Origin: Capsicum annuum
Lineage: Eukaryota > Streptophyta > Magnoliopsida > Solanales > Solanaceae
Length of the DNA stretch: 64,000 nucleotides
Assembly (NCBI RefSeq): GCF_002878395.1
Contig: NW_025880663.1
Location: forward strand, 1-64,000
Reading direction: 5' to 3'
Shown one piece after another: positions 54,353 through 64,000 of this stretch. Position 1 is the first letter of the stretch, and each line of letters starts with the position of its first letter. A program made the position numbers and the translations under genes. The notes below the pieces were generated by a model. That model was not told the DNA's origin and did no database searches. It saw only the letters and a program-made list of their open reading frames with translations.

Positions 54353-56746
54353 TGTTATAACCCTTGTAATTACTCTCTATGTATTTTCCTTGATTTCTAT
54401 GCATTTTAGGTGTTCTGAGACTTTCCACAATGGCTACATGTCATTTTGTACTTGCTAAATCTATCACTCTGGCTATCGAATTGTTCGTTTTGGTTTTAGG
54501 ATCATTTCTTATATTGGAGATATCACCATTAAAGAATATGTCTTGAACCAAAACTCCTTGTAAATGGCCTCATGTGATAACTCTGATAGTTTTATCAGCT
54601 TTAAAATATTAATATTAGGCTAGAAAGATCTTTCGTTCAGGCCCCAAGGCTTTCAAAGTTGTTTTGGACTATTGAGTAGATTATATGAAAAATGAAAATA
54701 TAAGTGTTTGCCCTATATTTCGTTGAAACAATCTCGTTTGAAAGTTTTGATGGCTTTATTGAGTCCAAATATAGAATTTCGTATGGTAGCATTTTTGTTT
54801 GTGTTCAAGGGGTTCTGTATGAATCTCAAGAACCAGATTGGAGTTCATTAGGACTTATCCAAAAATTTGGTGCATGATAGCAGTCAAAGAGCTGCTTTAT
54901 AGATAGTTACTTTACCGATCCTAAGTTTCTTTATTAGCCATTACCATTTTGTTGTGGTTCACTTAAGTGGTCAAAATTCTCTTTAGAAAACATTGCTTTA
55001 GCAGCCACGAGACCTCCTTAGTGATCCTCGCCTTTTGTTGCCAGACTGCTTTAGTGGTCAAGGAGTTGCTTTAACGATGGTCACTTAAAATATCAGTTGA
55101 CCACTTTAACCGCCCCTGGGGTTGTTTAATCCCCCCTTTTACCTGATTTTCCCTTATTTATTTAACCTTTTTCTGCCATTTTTAAAGCATTGGACAAAAG
55201 AAAGTGTGGGGAATCATCTATTGAAGCTAAGGTAAATTACCCAGACACTTATTAGTTCCATGTCAAATTTTGTCCCATTTTATTGTAAATTCTTAGAAAT
55301 TATGTCTTTATATCCTTGGAATTTAGGGGCCTATTTAGACCCTGTAATGTCCCATTTATGCTCAACCTTTAAGCACTCATTCCTATCCTTCAATGAACCT
55401 CGTGATGGATTCAATTTTGGATATGATTTGTATCTCTATGGTCTTATTCTTGACCCAAACTCAGATCCAAACATCTATATAGAAATTTGGGTATCATTAT
55501 ACTCCTATTGATGTATAGGTTATCATTTTTATAGCATGGCGGTATTTTGAGATTATGGATTAAAAATATCAAATTGTAGATAATACAAGGATTTGTAGTT
55601 TGGTATTGAGATTAGCTTCAGTCTACTTTTCTTAGTGATATGGTATGTATTGCAGATTTAATGATAGGTGGGTATGATAGGAAATGTTTATAAATAGGAT
55701 ATTATGATTTAGCCTATTAAGGAATTTGGGGGATAAAAGGGCAAACTGACCCTTAAGATGGAATGCTTATATGGCGATGCAATCTGTTCACCCTAGAATA
55801 GAAGCATATTTACCATAGTTCAAAGTTAAGGATCCTTAAGTACAAAACTTTCTATTTGACTTAGTGAATTGGATTATAGTCTAGATAATGGTATTACTTT
55901 TATGCTAGTTATATAATATTAGGCCCCAGACCGTGGTTATAATACCAGTTGAATTCCAATTGAGTATTCTACACTTAGAAAAAAGGTATGATCCTAGTAT
56001 GGACTCTTAGGTGCTTATTGTTATATTGTTTGGATGCTGGTGATGGAATACATACATTTGGTGCATTCATGCTTATTTAGTTTGAGGATTCCACTCAAAA
56101 CCATGATTTTACTACTATTTTATAAAAAGGGTTTTATTCCCACTTTTTACTTTTAAAATAAATTCTTTTATAATGTTGATCGTACCACCTTATTCACTGA
56201 CTTATGAGCTTTCATAACCAAAGATGATGTTTTGGAAATTTGACAAAGATTAATTCTGGTCCATGGTTTAACAACTTTTTACCACTACCATTTACTTTAG
56301 TCGTTAGAGATTCCAATCCTTTCTACTCTATTATGGTAATTTAGTCCCCGAGTTGATCTCAGGCAACTAAATTATAGGCTTATACTCTTTTATTAACTAT
56401 TCGAGTATGTGAATGAATTCATTATTCCAGGTTTATTTTATTATAAAATACATCCAAAATCTCTACCCCTCAACCTATCCATATAAGATCCTATTAAAAC
56501 TATTATTATTACATGTATCTAACTCAAATCAACTACAATTAAACCATATTCTACCTTTTGGATTAGTTTTGTTGCTTCAATCCATCAAAATCTCCATCAA
56601 GAATGCTTAGAAATCTCCCTCCCTGATCTTGACCTCTATATTATAGCAATTCTAAGCTTAGGGTTCACCTGGGATTTTAGAGAAGGCAAACAAAAAAAGC
56701 GGTGACAAGTAGGAGAAGGGTTTAACAAAACCCTAGTGGCTTACTT
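54353..56746 (+). repeat. Z-type LTR fragment 1
   Basis: Starts TGTTATAACCCTTG and matches the Z 3' LTR head through phrases such as TGAATCTCAAG (54820 and 19708). U3 has repeated CTTTAG-(T/C)GATCC and CTTAAGTGGTC modules (54880-55125). Frames at 55260 and 56413 are not gene-like. Beyond about 55300 the match is weak, and 55500-56746 may include other material. Confidence 0.55.
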
Positions 56747-57662
56747 TGTAATAACCTTCCAGGCAATTTCCTTAATTTCCATGTGCTTTCTCTATTTTGA
56801 GCCTTCCCATAGTGGATATAGGTCATTCATGACTTGTCAAGACTACTGTTTTGATTACCAGGGAGATCATTTGGGATTTAGGCTCAGTTTCTTATTTTGG
56901 GGCTATTATTTTTAAGGAATTGGTCTCGGATCAAGGCTCCTAGTAAATGATAACGGAAGAGAATTCCAAGAGTTCCATTAACTCCATAACATTTATTTTA
57001 ATCAATGGGGACACTTAGTTTAGATCTTAAGCTTTTAAAATTCGTTTCAAGCTACAGGGTAAATTTTAGTTAAAATGGCCCTTTTGGTGTAGGACCCACA
57101 TTTGATTGAAATTAATTCTGATAAAAAATTTTATAGTATCATTATTCTAAAGTGTCAATTTTAGTGTGGTACTATAGTTATTTCGAGTCACGAGCCTTTT
57201 TATTTTGGTTTGAGTATTTAGATGAAAATTAGTTAAAATAGCCTAAAAGAGGTCCAGGGGGTTAATTTGTTGTAAGTAATGGTTTTTGTAAATTCAATGA
57301 CTCCATTAGATCCATAACGTGTTTTATGATTAATTTTCACTATTGGTTCATGTTCATAGGGTTTTAGATAAGTTTTGGGGTTTAAAATAGGTTTTAAAAC
57401 TTTCTATAGCCGCTTAAGTGGCTGCTAACCATTTGATTGGGTCATCTAAGTGACCATTTGGCAACTTATATGGCATTTTAATCCTTTGACTGAGTCACTT
57501 AAGCAATCAAAGTATCGCTTATGTGACAATCATTGAGTATATAACCCAAACCAAACATATTTTGTGTTTTTGACATTTTGGTAGATAGAAAGCTCAATTT
57601 TTTATGATTCTTGGTGCATTTTAATTTTATAATCATTGTCTATGTAATTTAGACTTCATATG
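56747..57662 (+). repeat. Z-type LTR fragment 2
   Basis: Starts TGTAATAACCTTCC. It has the same order as fragment 1 (TTTCCTTAATTTCCATG, then TCATGACTTG), with CTTAAGTGGC-type modules at 57405-57530. It ends where another head begins. Confidence 0.6.
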
Positions 57663-57727
57663 TGTAATGACCCTCCAAGTTATTTATTGTGTTTCTGCTC
57701 ATTTATGTCATTTATAGCTTTCCTAGA
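57663..57727 (+). repeat. Z-type LTR fragment 3 (head only)
   Basis: TGTAATGACCCTCC and 50 further bases of LTR head, cut by the insertion of element C. Confidence 0.65.
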
Positions 57728-59673
57728 TGTAATACCCTGTATTTCAAGTCTCTGGAGACCTTACGACTCATGCCTCAAGTCGTCAAGACTCCTCACGAGT
57801 TGTATGATGCAGTTTTATCCAAGATAATGTGAATTGGTTGACATTTTGTTCTAGGTATAACTTTCTCCTATGAGTCGTACATACTAGATACGAGTCGTAC
57901 ACATGTCAGTATGCGGTGATGAGAGTTTTATCTAAGTTATGAGTTGGGGGATACAAGCCTTATGGAGATATTATGAGTCATAAGTTACCACTTGTATTTT
58001 GACAAGTGTAAATCATCTATGATACTACCAAGCTTACAAGTCAGGAGGCCTAGTCATATCTTCAGCATACAAGTCGTATGGTTGACTTGTATGGACTGGC
58101 GACAAAACTTTGTAACTTTATTTAGAGGATATTTTGGTGTTTTCTCCTAATATAACTCCCAAATCCATGACTTATAACCCTAGTGAGGCATTATTTTTTA
58201 CATCTGTCAGTCAATTAATGCAACAATTCTTCCTCTCTTCCCAAATTCATGAAAAATAACATTAGGGTTTTCTCATAAAGTTATCTTTCATGTCTGTAAA
58301 TTCAAGCTCTCCTCACAAGTCAAGAAATTCTAGGTATGTGGGGTATTCATTAATGGGTTCCTTCCACCTATTGAGTTCCAAAATCCCATTTTCATTTAAG
58401 AATGGATTTTTAATATACCTTATGAAATTATCTATGTAAATCATGAATTTAATTCATACCTTCTTAGGAATTTCAATTCAAGCCATGTCAACATGTTTTC
58501 CCATGTACATTGAGTTATTTTATGCTTTAAATTTCAATTACCCATGTCATATTCAATTGATTTTATGCTAAATCATCAAGTTATGTATTAAACTATGTAA
58601 ATATGTTGTCCTCTCAATTTTAACACATTCCCATGTAAGAATTCATATTTCTCACTCATTTATTGAAATGTCTAATGTTTTGGGTCTTTGAACTACGATT
58701 TCATATTGCTATTTTAAGTATTGTTATCCTATTTTTATGATTAGTCAGTGTTGGTGGGTTATGAACACCTGATACCTATGTGTTTTTACATTTTTCTATT
58801 TTCAAGTAACAAGTCCGACAAACCAAAAATTTTATTATCAGATTAATATTGCCATATTCATGATGAGTGCTTATTAGTACAGTACCATGTCTGTTAAACA
58901 AATAATAATACCTTTGTCATTTATTTGGGAGTAACACTTAGCACCGAGTGAATGCAGGGATGGCGACTCTCCCTTCAGTTAGGCATAAGTCGTTAGTAGC
59001 AGTCTCTAAGTTCCAGACCTATGACACCACTGTAGATTTTGAGGGGCCCCCTATTAGATACACATGACACCCTTGTCTATTAGGAAAACAGGTTTGTGGA
59101 TCCACATCATCAGTCATGTGTTGGTACCCCTGGAAAGGTACCAACACCCTTCAAGCTGGGGTTATAATTTGGGCCCCGGTAGATCTAATTGGGGCATGTC
59201 GGTTGTAGTTAGCTCCCACAGTCTCAGTGTAGTATTTAAAGTAGGAAATTTTAGGTTTGCATGACCAAGTGAAAAGATATCAATTGTTCATCTATATAGA
59301 TTTCAGTTATCCAGTTATGCAGATAATAGTGATACGGTCATTTAGCTTTTAGATTATTTAAGTACATATTTATGCTTGGTCTTACATTCTTAGTTTTACA
59401 TAATCATGTAACCATGTTCAGTTGCCATATGTAGTTTAGTTAGTATGTATCTCATGTACCATGCAATCAAAGTACTGACCACATACTTTTCTTTTGCACT
59501 ATGTTGTTTTATAACATAGGTTCGGACTCTCAGTTTGTCGGCCATTCATAGACAGTCTAGCATTACCCAACAATAGCAGTGAGTACTCTTACACCAAGGG
59601 CATGAAATATTTTACTATTATTTTAGAATTTATTTATGTTCAGATAGTCGGAGTTAGTTGGGGGTCTGTCCCA
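57728..59673 (+). repeat. C 5' LTR, part 1
   Basis: Starts TGTAATACCCTG. U3 has GAGTCGTA and CAAGTCGT modules (57765-58090) resembling those of B. The AGCACCGAG box (58940-58948) and the 7-7-7 stem-loop (59499-59519) follow the A/D/E pattern, so this LTR looks mosaic. Confidence 0.85.
59499..59519 (+). other. Conserved LTR stem-loop (C copy)
   Basis: Arms CTATGTT and AACATAG around GTTTTAT, followed by GTTC. The sixth pair is T-A where A has A-T and S2 has G-C. Confidence 0.75.
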
Positions 59674-61161
59674 TGATACGTCATCAATTTGAGGATTTTC
59701 TGGCACCTTTTAAGCTAAATTACCATGCTTTTTTATTGATTTTGTGTTAATCTCTTACTTGATGCTCATTTATGTATGAAAAGTTTAAAATGGAAGATGA
59801 GAAAGTCATTCAAGTCAAAGAGAGGTTAAATATAAAAGCAAAGAGCCAAATGCTAGAAATCAGCCTTAAAATTGACCCCAGTTACCGTGATTGCAGCTTG
59901 AGGGACGTGATCGTGATCATTCAACAAGTCAGCAAGAGGGAGAATGCTATATGACTACCATGATCGCAAACACGATGAAGAGGTGGTGATCACAGTAGAG
60001 CAAAAAAGTTTTAAGGACATTTTAGTAATATTTGGAAAATATGGAATTAGGGCTTAAATAAAGGTTTTTAGCTCATTTTTTGCCGTCTTTATCCATTATT
60101 CATCTTTCATCATCAACTTATCTTAGTTGTAGGGTTTTGTTTTCTTTTGAGCTTTGAGCTTAAATTTGTACTAATTTGAGACAAAGATCAATTAGAGGAA
60201 CTCTAACGTGTAGATTTGGCATCACCCATTGAAGATTCATTGGATTTTAAAGTGTGGTTTTCCCTCTCTTTATTTTTAATGAATAACTTTGATGAAAATG
60301 TTGGTATATTTGTGTTTATTATATTTATGATTTTCTAGATCTACCTCTTGGGATTATGTTTGAGTAAGGTGCCAGTGTTTGTATATTGATTGTTAGCTTG
60401 AATTTGTGGTTAATGTTGATGGGTTTCACAAATGTTTGAATACAAAATGGAAATTGTCGGTGAGAACCTCAATTTACCCTAAAATTCCCACATCATCCTT
60501 TAAAAAGGGGTATGGGTAGTCTAGATCCTATATCATCCTTGAAAAGGGGATATAGGTGACATAAACATTTATGAACAATAATGTAGATAGTAGTTATTCC
60601 TATTTTGTTGTCTTAGAAATAAGGAAAAATATGAAATTGCTATCTCTTTAAAATTATCTTAGAAATAGGGATGTTAAATTGAGGCTTTTGGGTTGATTAG
60701 AATGTCAACACCCGTGAGGAATTCGAAAAAATCCATAGGTGATATTTTTGTATTTTGCTAAATGACTAACACCGAAACCCCAAACCTAGCCTACTCACTC
60801 ACTCATTAATTAAATTGGATGCTATCTTTCATATATCCGGTCATACTAGTTTTCTCATTAGAAAACATAATCACAAGATCCATTCCTAATTGATTACACT
60901 CTAATTATTCTTAGTCTCAAATTAGTCCTTTAGAAGCCCAAGAATTGTCTTACACATTTGAAAATATTCAAAATCCCCCAAAATACTTGTACCATGGGTT
61001 TGAAATTAACATGTAACTTTAATTTTGAACTTGTTTAATCAAAATTCATATTATTCCTCATAGATTTGACCCCGACTCAAAGTTGGGTAATTAAATTGAT
61101 GATGACCACCTTGCACTCATACCGTGATAGCAGTAACAGAGGTTCGTTCTGCTCTAGGTCT
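59674..61161 (+). mobile_element. F copy 1: LTR of a different family, solo
   Basis: Starts TGATACGTCATCAATTTGAGG and matches 62736 onward for about 1.3 kb. It includes CGTGATCACGG-type modules (59880-60000), a TAAATAAAGG TATA-like site (60054), four small hairpins (60487-60741) and, near its end, a GACCCCGACTCAAAGTTGGGT phrase (61069). The right limit is inferred from the C LTR resuming at about 61162, with TCCCA before and TCCAA after. No internal coding region. The class is not certain; it may be a Tat/Athila-type LTR. Confidence 0.6.
60487..60741 (+). other. Hairpin chain in F copy 1
   Basis: Hairpins at 60487-60516, 60527-60556 and 60709-60741, with a decayed one near 60640-60685. The second has arms CCTATATC and GATATAGG, where F copy 2 has CCTACATC and GATGTAGG, a compensated pair change. 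Confidence 0.6.
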
Positions 61162-61474
61162 TCCAACTGTACTTCTATCAACACCTTATAATTCTTAGAG
61201 GTTTTTAGATAGATAGACACTCAGTTGGTTTTCAATTTATTCTGTTGTCTCAGACAGATAGTTTTATTTCTAGTATTTATCAAATACTTCAGTAATGTCA
61301 TTTTATGTGTACTTCAATACTTCAATTGACAGTATTTTATCAGCTTATCTTCTACACATATGGTTTTATTATCTTTATTCAGTGATCATAGCAGGTACCG
61401 AATCATGGGTTAGCTTAGGGAACTTGTGGACTTAAGCATCGTGTTACGACTAGGGGTAGTCTCAGGTTGTGACA
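61162..61474 (+). repeat. C 5' LTR, part 2 (LTR end)
   Basis: Resumes the LTR after F copy 1 and ends CAGGTTGTGACA. Near 61389-61420 it has the phrase ATAGCAGGTACC..CATGGGTTAGCTT, which also occurs near the end of the A LTRs (4118-4145, 9820-9850). Confidence 0.8.
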
Positions 61475-61479
61475 AAACT

Positions 61480-61492
61480 TGGTATCAGAGCC
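61480..61492 (+). other. C primer binding site (perfect)
   Basis: TGGTATCAGAGCC, an exact match to the plant iMet-tRNA 3' end complement. Confidence 0.95.
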
Positions 61493-61698
61493 TAAGACTT
61501 TAAAGTTTCCTAGGGAGTCTGAAAGCCACATTGAGTAGATTTTTGTGCATTGGTGTGAAGCATGCCATACTTATGGACAAAAGGGCTATGAGATATTTTT
61601 AGGAAAGTCTCTCTTCTTTTAGTGTTCATGTCGTTCAAAAGAGTATGAGCTCTATTGAATTCCTTTTTCTAACTCTGCCTTCATTCTATTTATAGACA

Positions 61699-62735
61699 AT
61701 GCCACCTAGAAAAAACAAAAGAAAGAGGAACAAGTATTAATCCATACCACCACCTATTCAGGAAGATCCTCTGAACGATTATGTCTCCCACACCAAGTTC
61801 AGCGCCACTTTCACAACCTTAGCCCATTCTGTAACTGCTCAGAACAATAAGAAGGTTGTTGCCCCAGCCCATCCAGTGGTGAATATTGCTGCAACTAGAA
61901 TTCTAGATTTCACTCAGATGAATCTCCCTTTATTTTCTAGATTCGAGCATGAGGAAGATAAACAAGAGCTTTTTGATATTGTGAAAATGGTGACTGACAT
62001 CATGGGAGTCACTTCAAGTCAAAGTGTAGACTTGGCTATTTACTAGTTGTAGGGAGTAACTCACACCTAGTTCAAGTAGTGGAAGGAGGATAGAGGTGTT
62101 GAGGCAGGGCCGATGGAGTGGGAAAAGTTTTCCACGGCTTTATTAGGTAGGTTATTCACATAATAATTGAGGGAAGCTAAGGTTCAGGAGTTCATAAATT
62201 TTAAGCAGGGTAGAATGGGTATGAAGGAGTACTCTCTTAAGTTCACACAGTTGGTGAGGTATGCTCCTACTATGGTGGCTGATTCTAGGTCCAAGATGAG
62301 TAAGTTTGTATCCGGTGTGTATGAAAATATAGTCAAGGAGCATAGAGTCACCATGTTGACTAAGGATATGGACATTTCTAGACTTATGGTTTATGCTCAG
62401 TAGATTGAGAAGGAGAAGCTTAAGGAAGGGAAAAAGAGAATAAGAGGGCAAGGACAAGTAGTTTCAACTTTTCTCAGCCAAGGTCCGAAGGTGATAACCA
62501 TTCCCAGTTAGACATAAAATTTTTGGCCCTAGCTCCATATTCATCTAGTGCGCTAGTTCCTAAGTTCAGGCAGGGCAGTCAAGATAGATCATTAGGCCCT
62601 AAGTCTCAAGGTAGTGTGAACAATGGTCATACTAACCTACTCTATAGGAAGTATGGTAAGAATCATCAGGGTGAGTGTAGAGCAGACAGTGATGTGTGTT
62701 TTGGATGTGGAAAACCAGTACATAGCGTAAGGGAT
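61699..62735 (+). pseudogene. gag: C gag remnant
   Basis: Starts MPPRKNKRKRNKY at 61699 after a 220-base leader. Capsid core at 62167-62403: LREAKVQEFINFKQGRMGMKEYSLKFTQLVRYAPTMVADSRSKMSKFVSGVYENIVKEHRVTMLTKDMDISRLMVYAQ. Then a basic segment and a nucleocapsid frame (62523-62738) with knuckle CFGCGKPVHSVRD. The Gly before His is Val, and the last Cys codon is cut by the insertion of F copy 2 at 62736. TAG stops lie at 62046, 62079 and 62401 (Gln or Trp sites), and a frame change lies near 62430. Confidence 0.85.
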
Positions 62736-64000
62736 TGATAAGTAGTCAATTTTAGGATTTTCTAGCACCCTTCAAGCCTAAATTTCCATGATTTTCCTTT
62801 GATTTTATGTTAATCTCTTACTTTATGCTTATTTGTATAGGAAAAGTTAAAAAAGGAAGATGAGCAAGTCATTAAAGTCAAAAAAGGTTAAATGTGAAAG
62901 TACAGAGCCAAATGCTAGAAATCAAGCCTAAGAATCGACCCTCAGTTACCGTGATCACGGCCTGAGGGTTGCAATCACGACCAGTTAATAAGTTAACTAG
63001 AGGGCGATCATGGGAGTCACGAACGCGGTGATGAGGTCACGATCGTGGTAAAGCAAAAAAGTTTCAAGGGCATTTTTGTAATATTAGAAAAATCTAGAAT
63101 TGAGGCTCAAATAAGGGTTTTTAGCTTATTTTCCCCCATCATTATCCTATCTTTCATATTTTCTTTTTATCTCATCTCTTGGGAGCTTGGAGAAAATATT
63201 TGTACTAACCTTGAGCTAAGATTACATGAGAGTAACTCCTATGTGAAGGATTAGCAAATTTCCATTGAAGATTCATTGGAATTTAAAGTTTGGTTTGCAT
63301 TCTCTTTATTTTTCATGAATTAAAATGTTTGAGATTTTGGTATATTTTTGTTTATTATCATTATGAGTTGCTAGTTCTACCTCTTTGGGTTATGTTTGAA
63401 TAGGGTGCAAGAGTTTATGGGTTGTGATTATTAGGTTTAGTTCTTAGTTAATGTTGTTGGGTTTCACAAATGTTTGATTGTAAAGTGGAATTTATTTGTG
63501 AAAGCCTCATTTCTTGAAACCCCACATCATCCTTGAAAGAGGAATGCGGGTAGTCTAGATCCTACATCATCTTTGAAAGAGAGATGTAGGTGACATGAGC
63601 ATTTGTGAAAATAAGATAGGTAATAGTTATTTCCTTTTAATGGTCTTATAAATAAGGATAAAATGTTTAATTTATATATCTTGGGCATCATCCTAGAAAT
63701 AGGGATGCCCAATTGAGGCTTTGTGATTATTAGTTGATCACACCCACGAGGTATTGGAAAGAATCTGTGGGTGATAGTTTTATGCTTTGTTGAAATACTA
63801 GTATCGAAATCCCTAATGAGCGTACCCAAGCATGCCATAGCTAAGATTTGAAGTTTATTTTAATGTACCTACACACTAGTTTCCTCTAGTAAAGGATATC
63901 CCAAAGATTTATTCTTAATTGATTACGCTCTAATTATTCTTAGTCTCGAATTAGTCTTTTGAAAGCCCAAGAATTGTCTTACACTTTTGAAAACATTCAA
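62736..64000 (+). mobile_element. F copy 2: LTR, runs off the window
   Basis: Starts TGATAAGTAGTCAATTTTAGG inside the last Cys codon of the C gag knuckle. It is colinear with F copy 1 (matches 59674-60973). U3 modules CGTGATCACGG and GGTCACGATCGTGG lie at 62940-63050, a TATA-like CAAATAAGG near 63108, and four hairpins at 63521-63773. Whether it is solo or the 5' LTR of a longer element cannot be seen. Confidence 0.65.
63521..63773 (+). other. Hairpin chain in F copy 2
   Basis: Four inverted repeats in 253 bases. 63521-63550: CCCACAT and ATGCGGG, one mismatch. 63561-63590: CCTACATC and GATGTAGG. 63681-63712: TTGGGCATC and GATGCCCAA. 63741-63773: CACCCAC and GTGGGTG. The first three share the core CATCATC(C/T)T(T/A)GAAA(G/T)A, so the loops as well as the stems are related. 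Confidence 0.65.

Larger units (their letters stand above)
57728..62735 (+). mobile_element. Element C: LTR, PBS and gag, interrupted by F copies
   Basis: LTR 57728-59673 continued at about 61162-61474 (about 2.26 kb without F1). Perfect PBS at 61480-61492. gag 61699-62735. The second F copy then cuts it inside the zinc knuckle. The rest of the element is outside the window or deleted. Confidence 0.85.

Noticed and set aside
55260..55511. 83-codon frame
   Set aside because: Composition-driven frame in a Z-type LTR fragment; no recognisable motif.
59674..61161. F as a SINE or MITE
   Set aside because: Length near 1.5 kb, TATA-like site, U3 modules and lack of terminal inverted repeats or pol III boxes favour an LTR.
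61480..61492. tRNA gene fragment
   Set aside because: The match to tRNA-iMet is limited to the PBS, with no cloverleaf around it.

Overview
The window looks like repeat-rich intergenic DNA from a plant nuclear genome. I find no host gene, tRNA, rRNA or CRISPR array in it. Almost every base can be assigned to LTR retrotransposons of the Ty3/gypsy class. Wherever coding remnants survive, they are chromovirus-type (Tekay/Del-like): gag with a CCHC knuckle, protease, RT, RNase H, then integrase with a C-terminal chromodomain. Primer binding sites match the plant initiator-Met tRNA (TGGTATCAGAGCC or close variants). The families, the TGTAATGACCC-type LTR heads and the density of nesting suggest a large-genome asterid, probably Solanaceae such as pepper. 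That assignment is inference, not a database result.

The layout is a nest (Russian doll) that can be unpicked by aligning LTR copies within the window. The oldest resolvable layer is element Z on the plus strand. Its 5' LTR runs from beyond the left edge to 13789, its decayed gag/protease/partial pol from 13790 to 19250, and its very long 3' LTR (about 4.9 kb once insertions are removed) from 19251 to 51813. Inserted into Z are: element A (1798-9910, gag-protease only); solo LTR S1 (9975-12360, minus strand); solo LTR S2 (15687-18202, perfect ATTTT target duplication); solo LTR S3 (20182-22614); element B (22718-40897, full length but riddled with stops); and element E (42722-49762, minus strand, perfect ATACT duplication). 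Element D (31476-40169, minus strand, perfect CATAT duplication) sits inside the 3' LTR of B. It is the youngest and best preserved, with a 386-codon open integrase frame.

To the right of Z lie a minus-strand LTR/PBS remnant (51814-54352), three truncated heads of Z-type LTRs (54353-57727), and element C (57728-62735: LTR, perfect PBS, gag). C is broken by two copies of a different LTR family, F (59674 to about 61161, and 62736 to the window end). No element is intact. The stops are mostly TAG at Gln or Trp codons, as expected from decay of methylated DNA.

The most interesting signals are RNA-like structures in the LTRs that recur in different families with compensatory base changes. (1) A 7-7-7 stem-loop followed by GTTY, present in A, S2, C, D and E. 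(2) A second 6-7-6 stem-loop about 60-90 bases further on. (3) A fixed AGCACCGAG box 559-634 bases upstream of the first stem-loop. (4) An 8-4-8 stem-loop next to the polypurine tract in B and E. (5) A chain of small hairpins with a common core in family F. Element E is also notable: its RT segment is duplicated and permuted around the protease, yet its target duplication is intact. U3 regions carry short module arrays of three types that do not follow the family relationships of the rest of the LTR.
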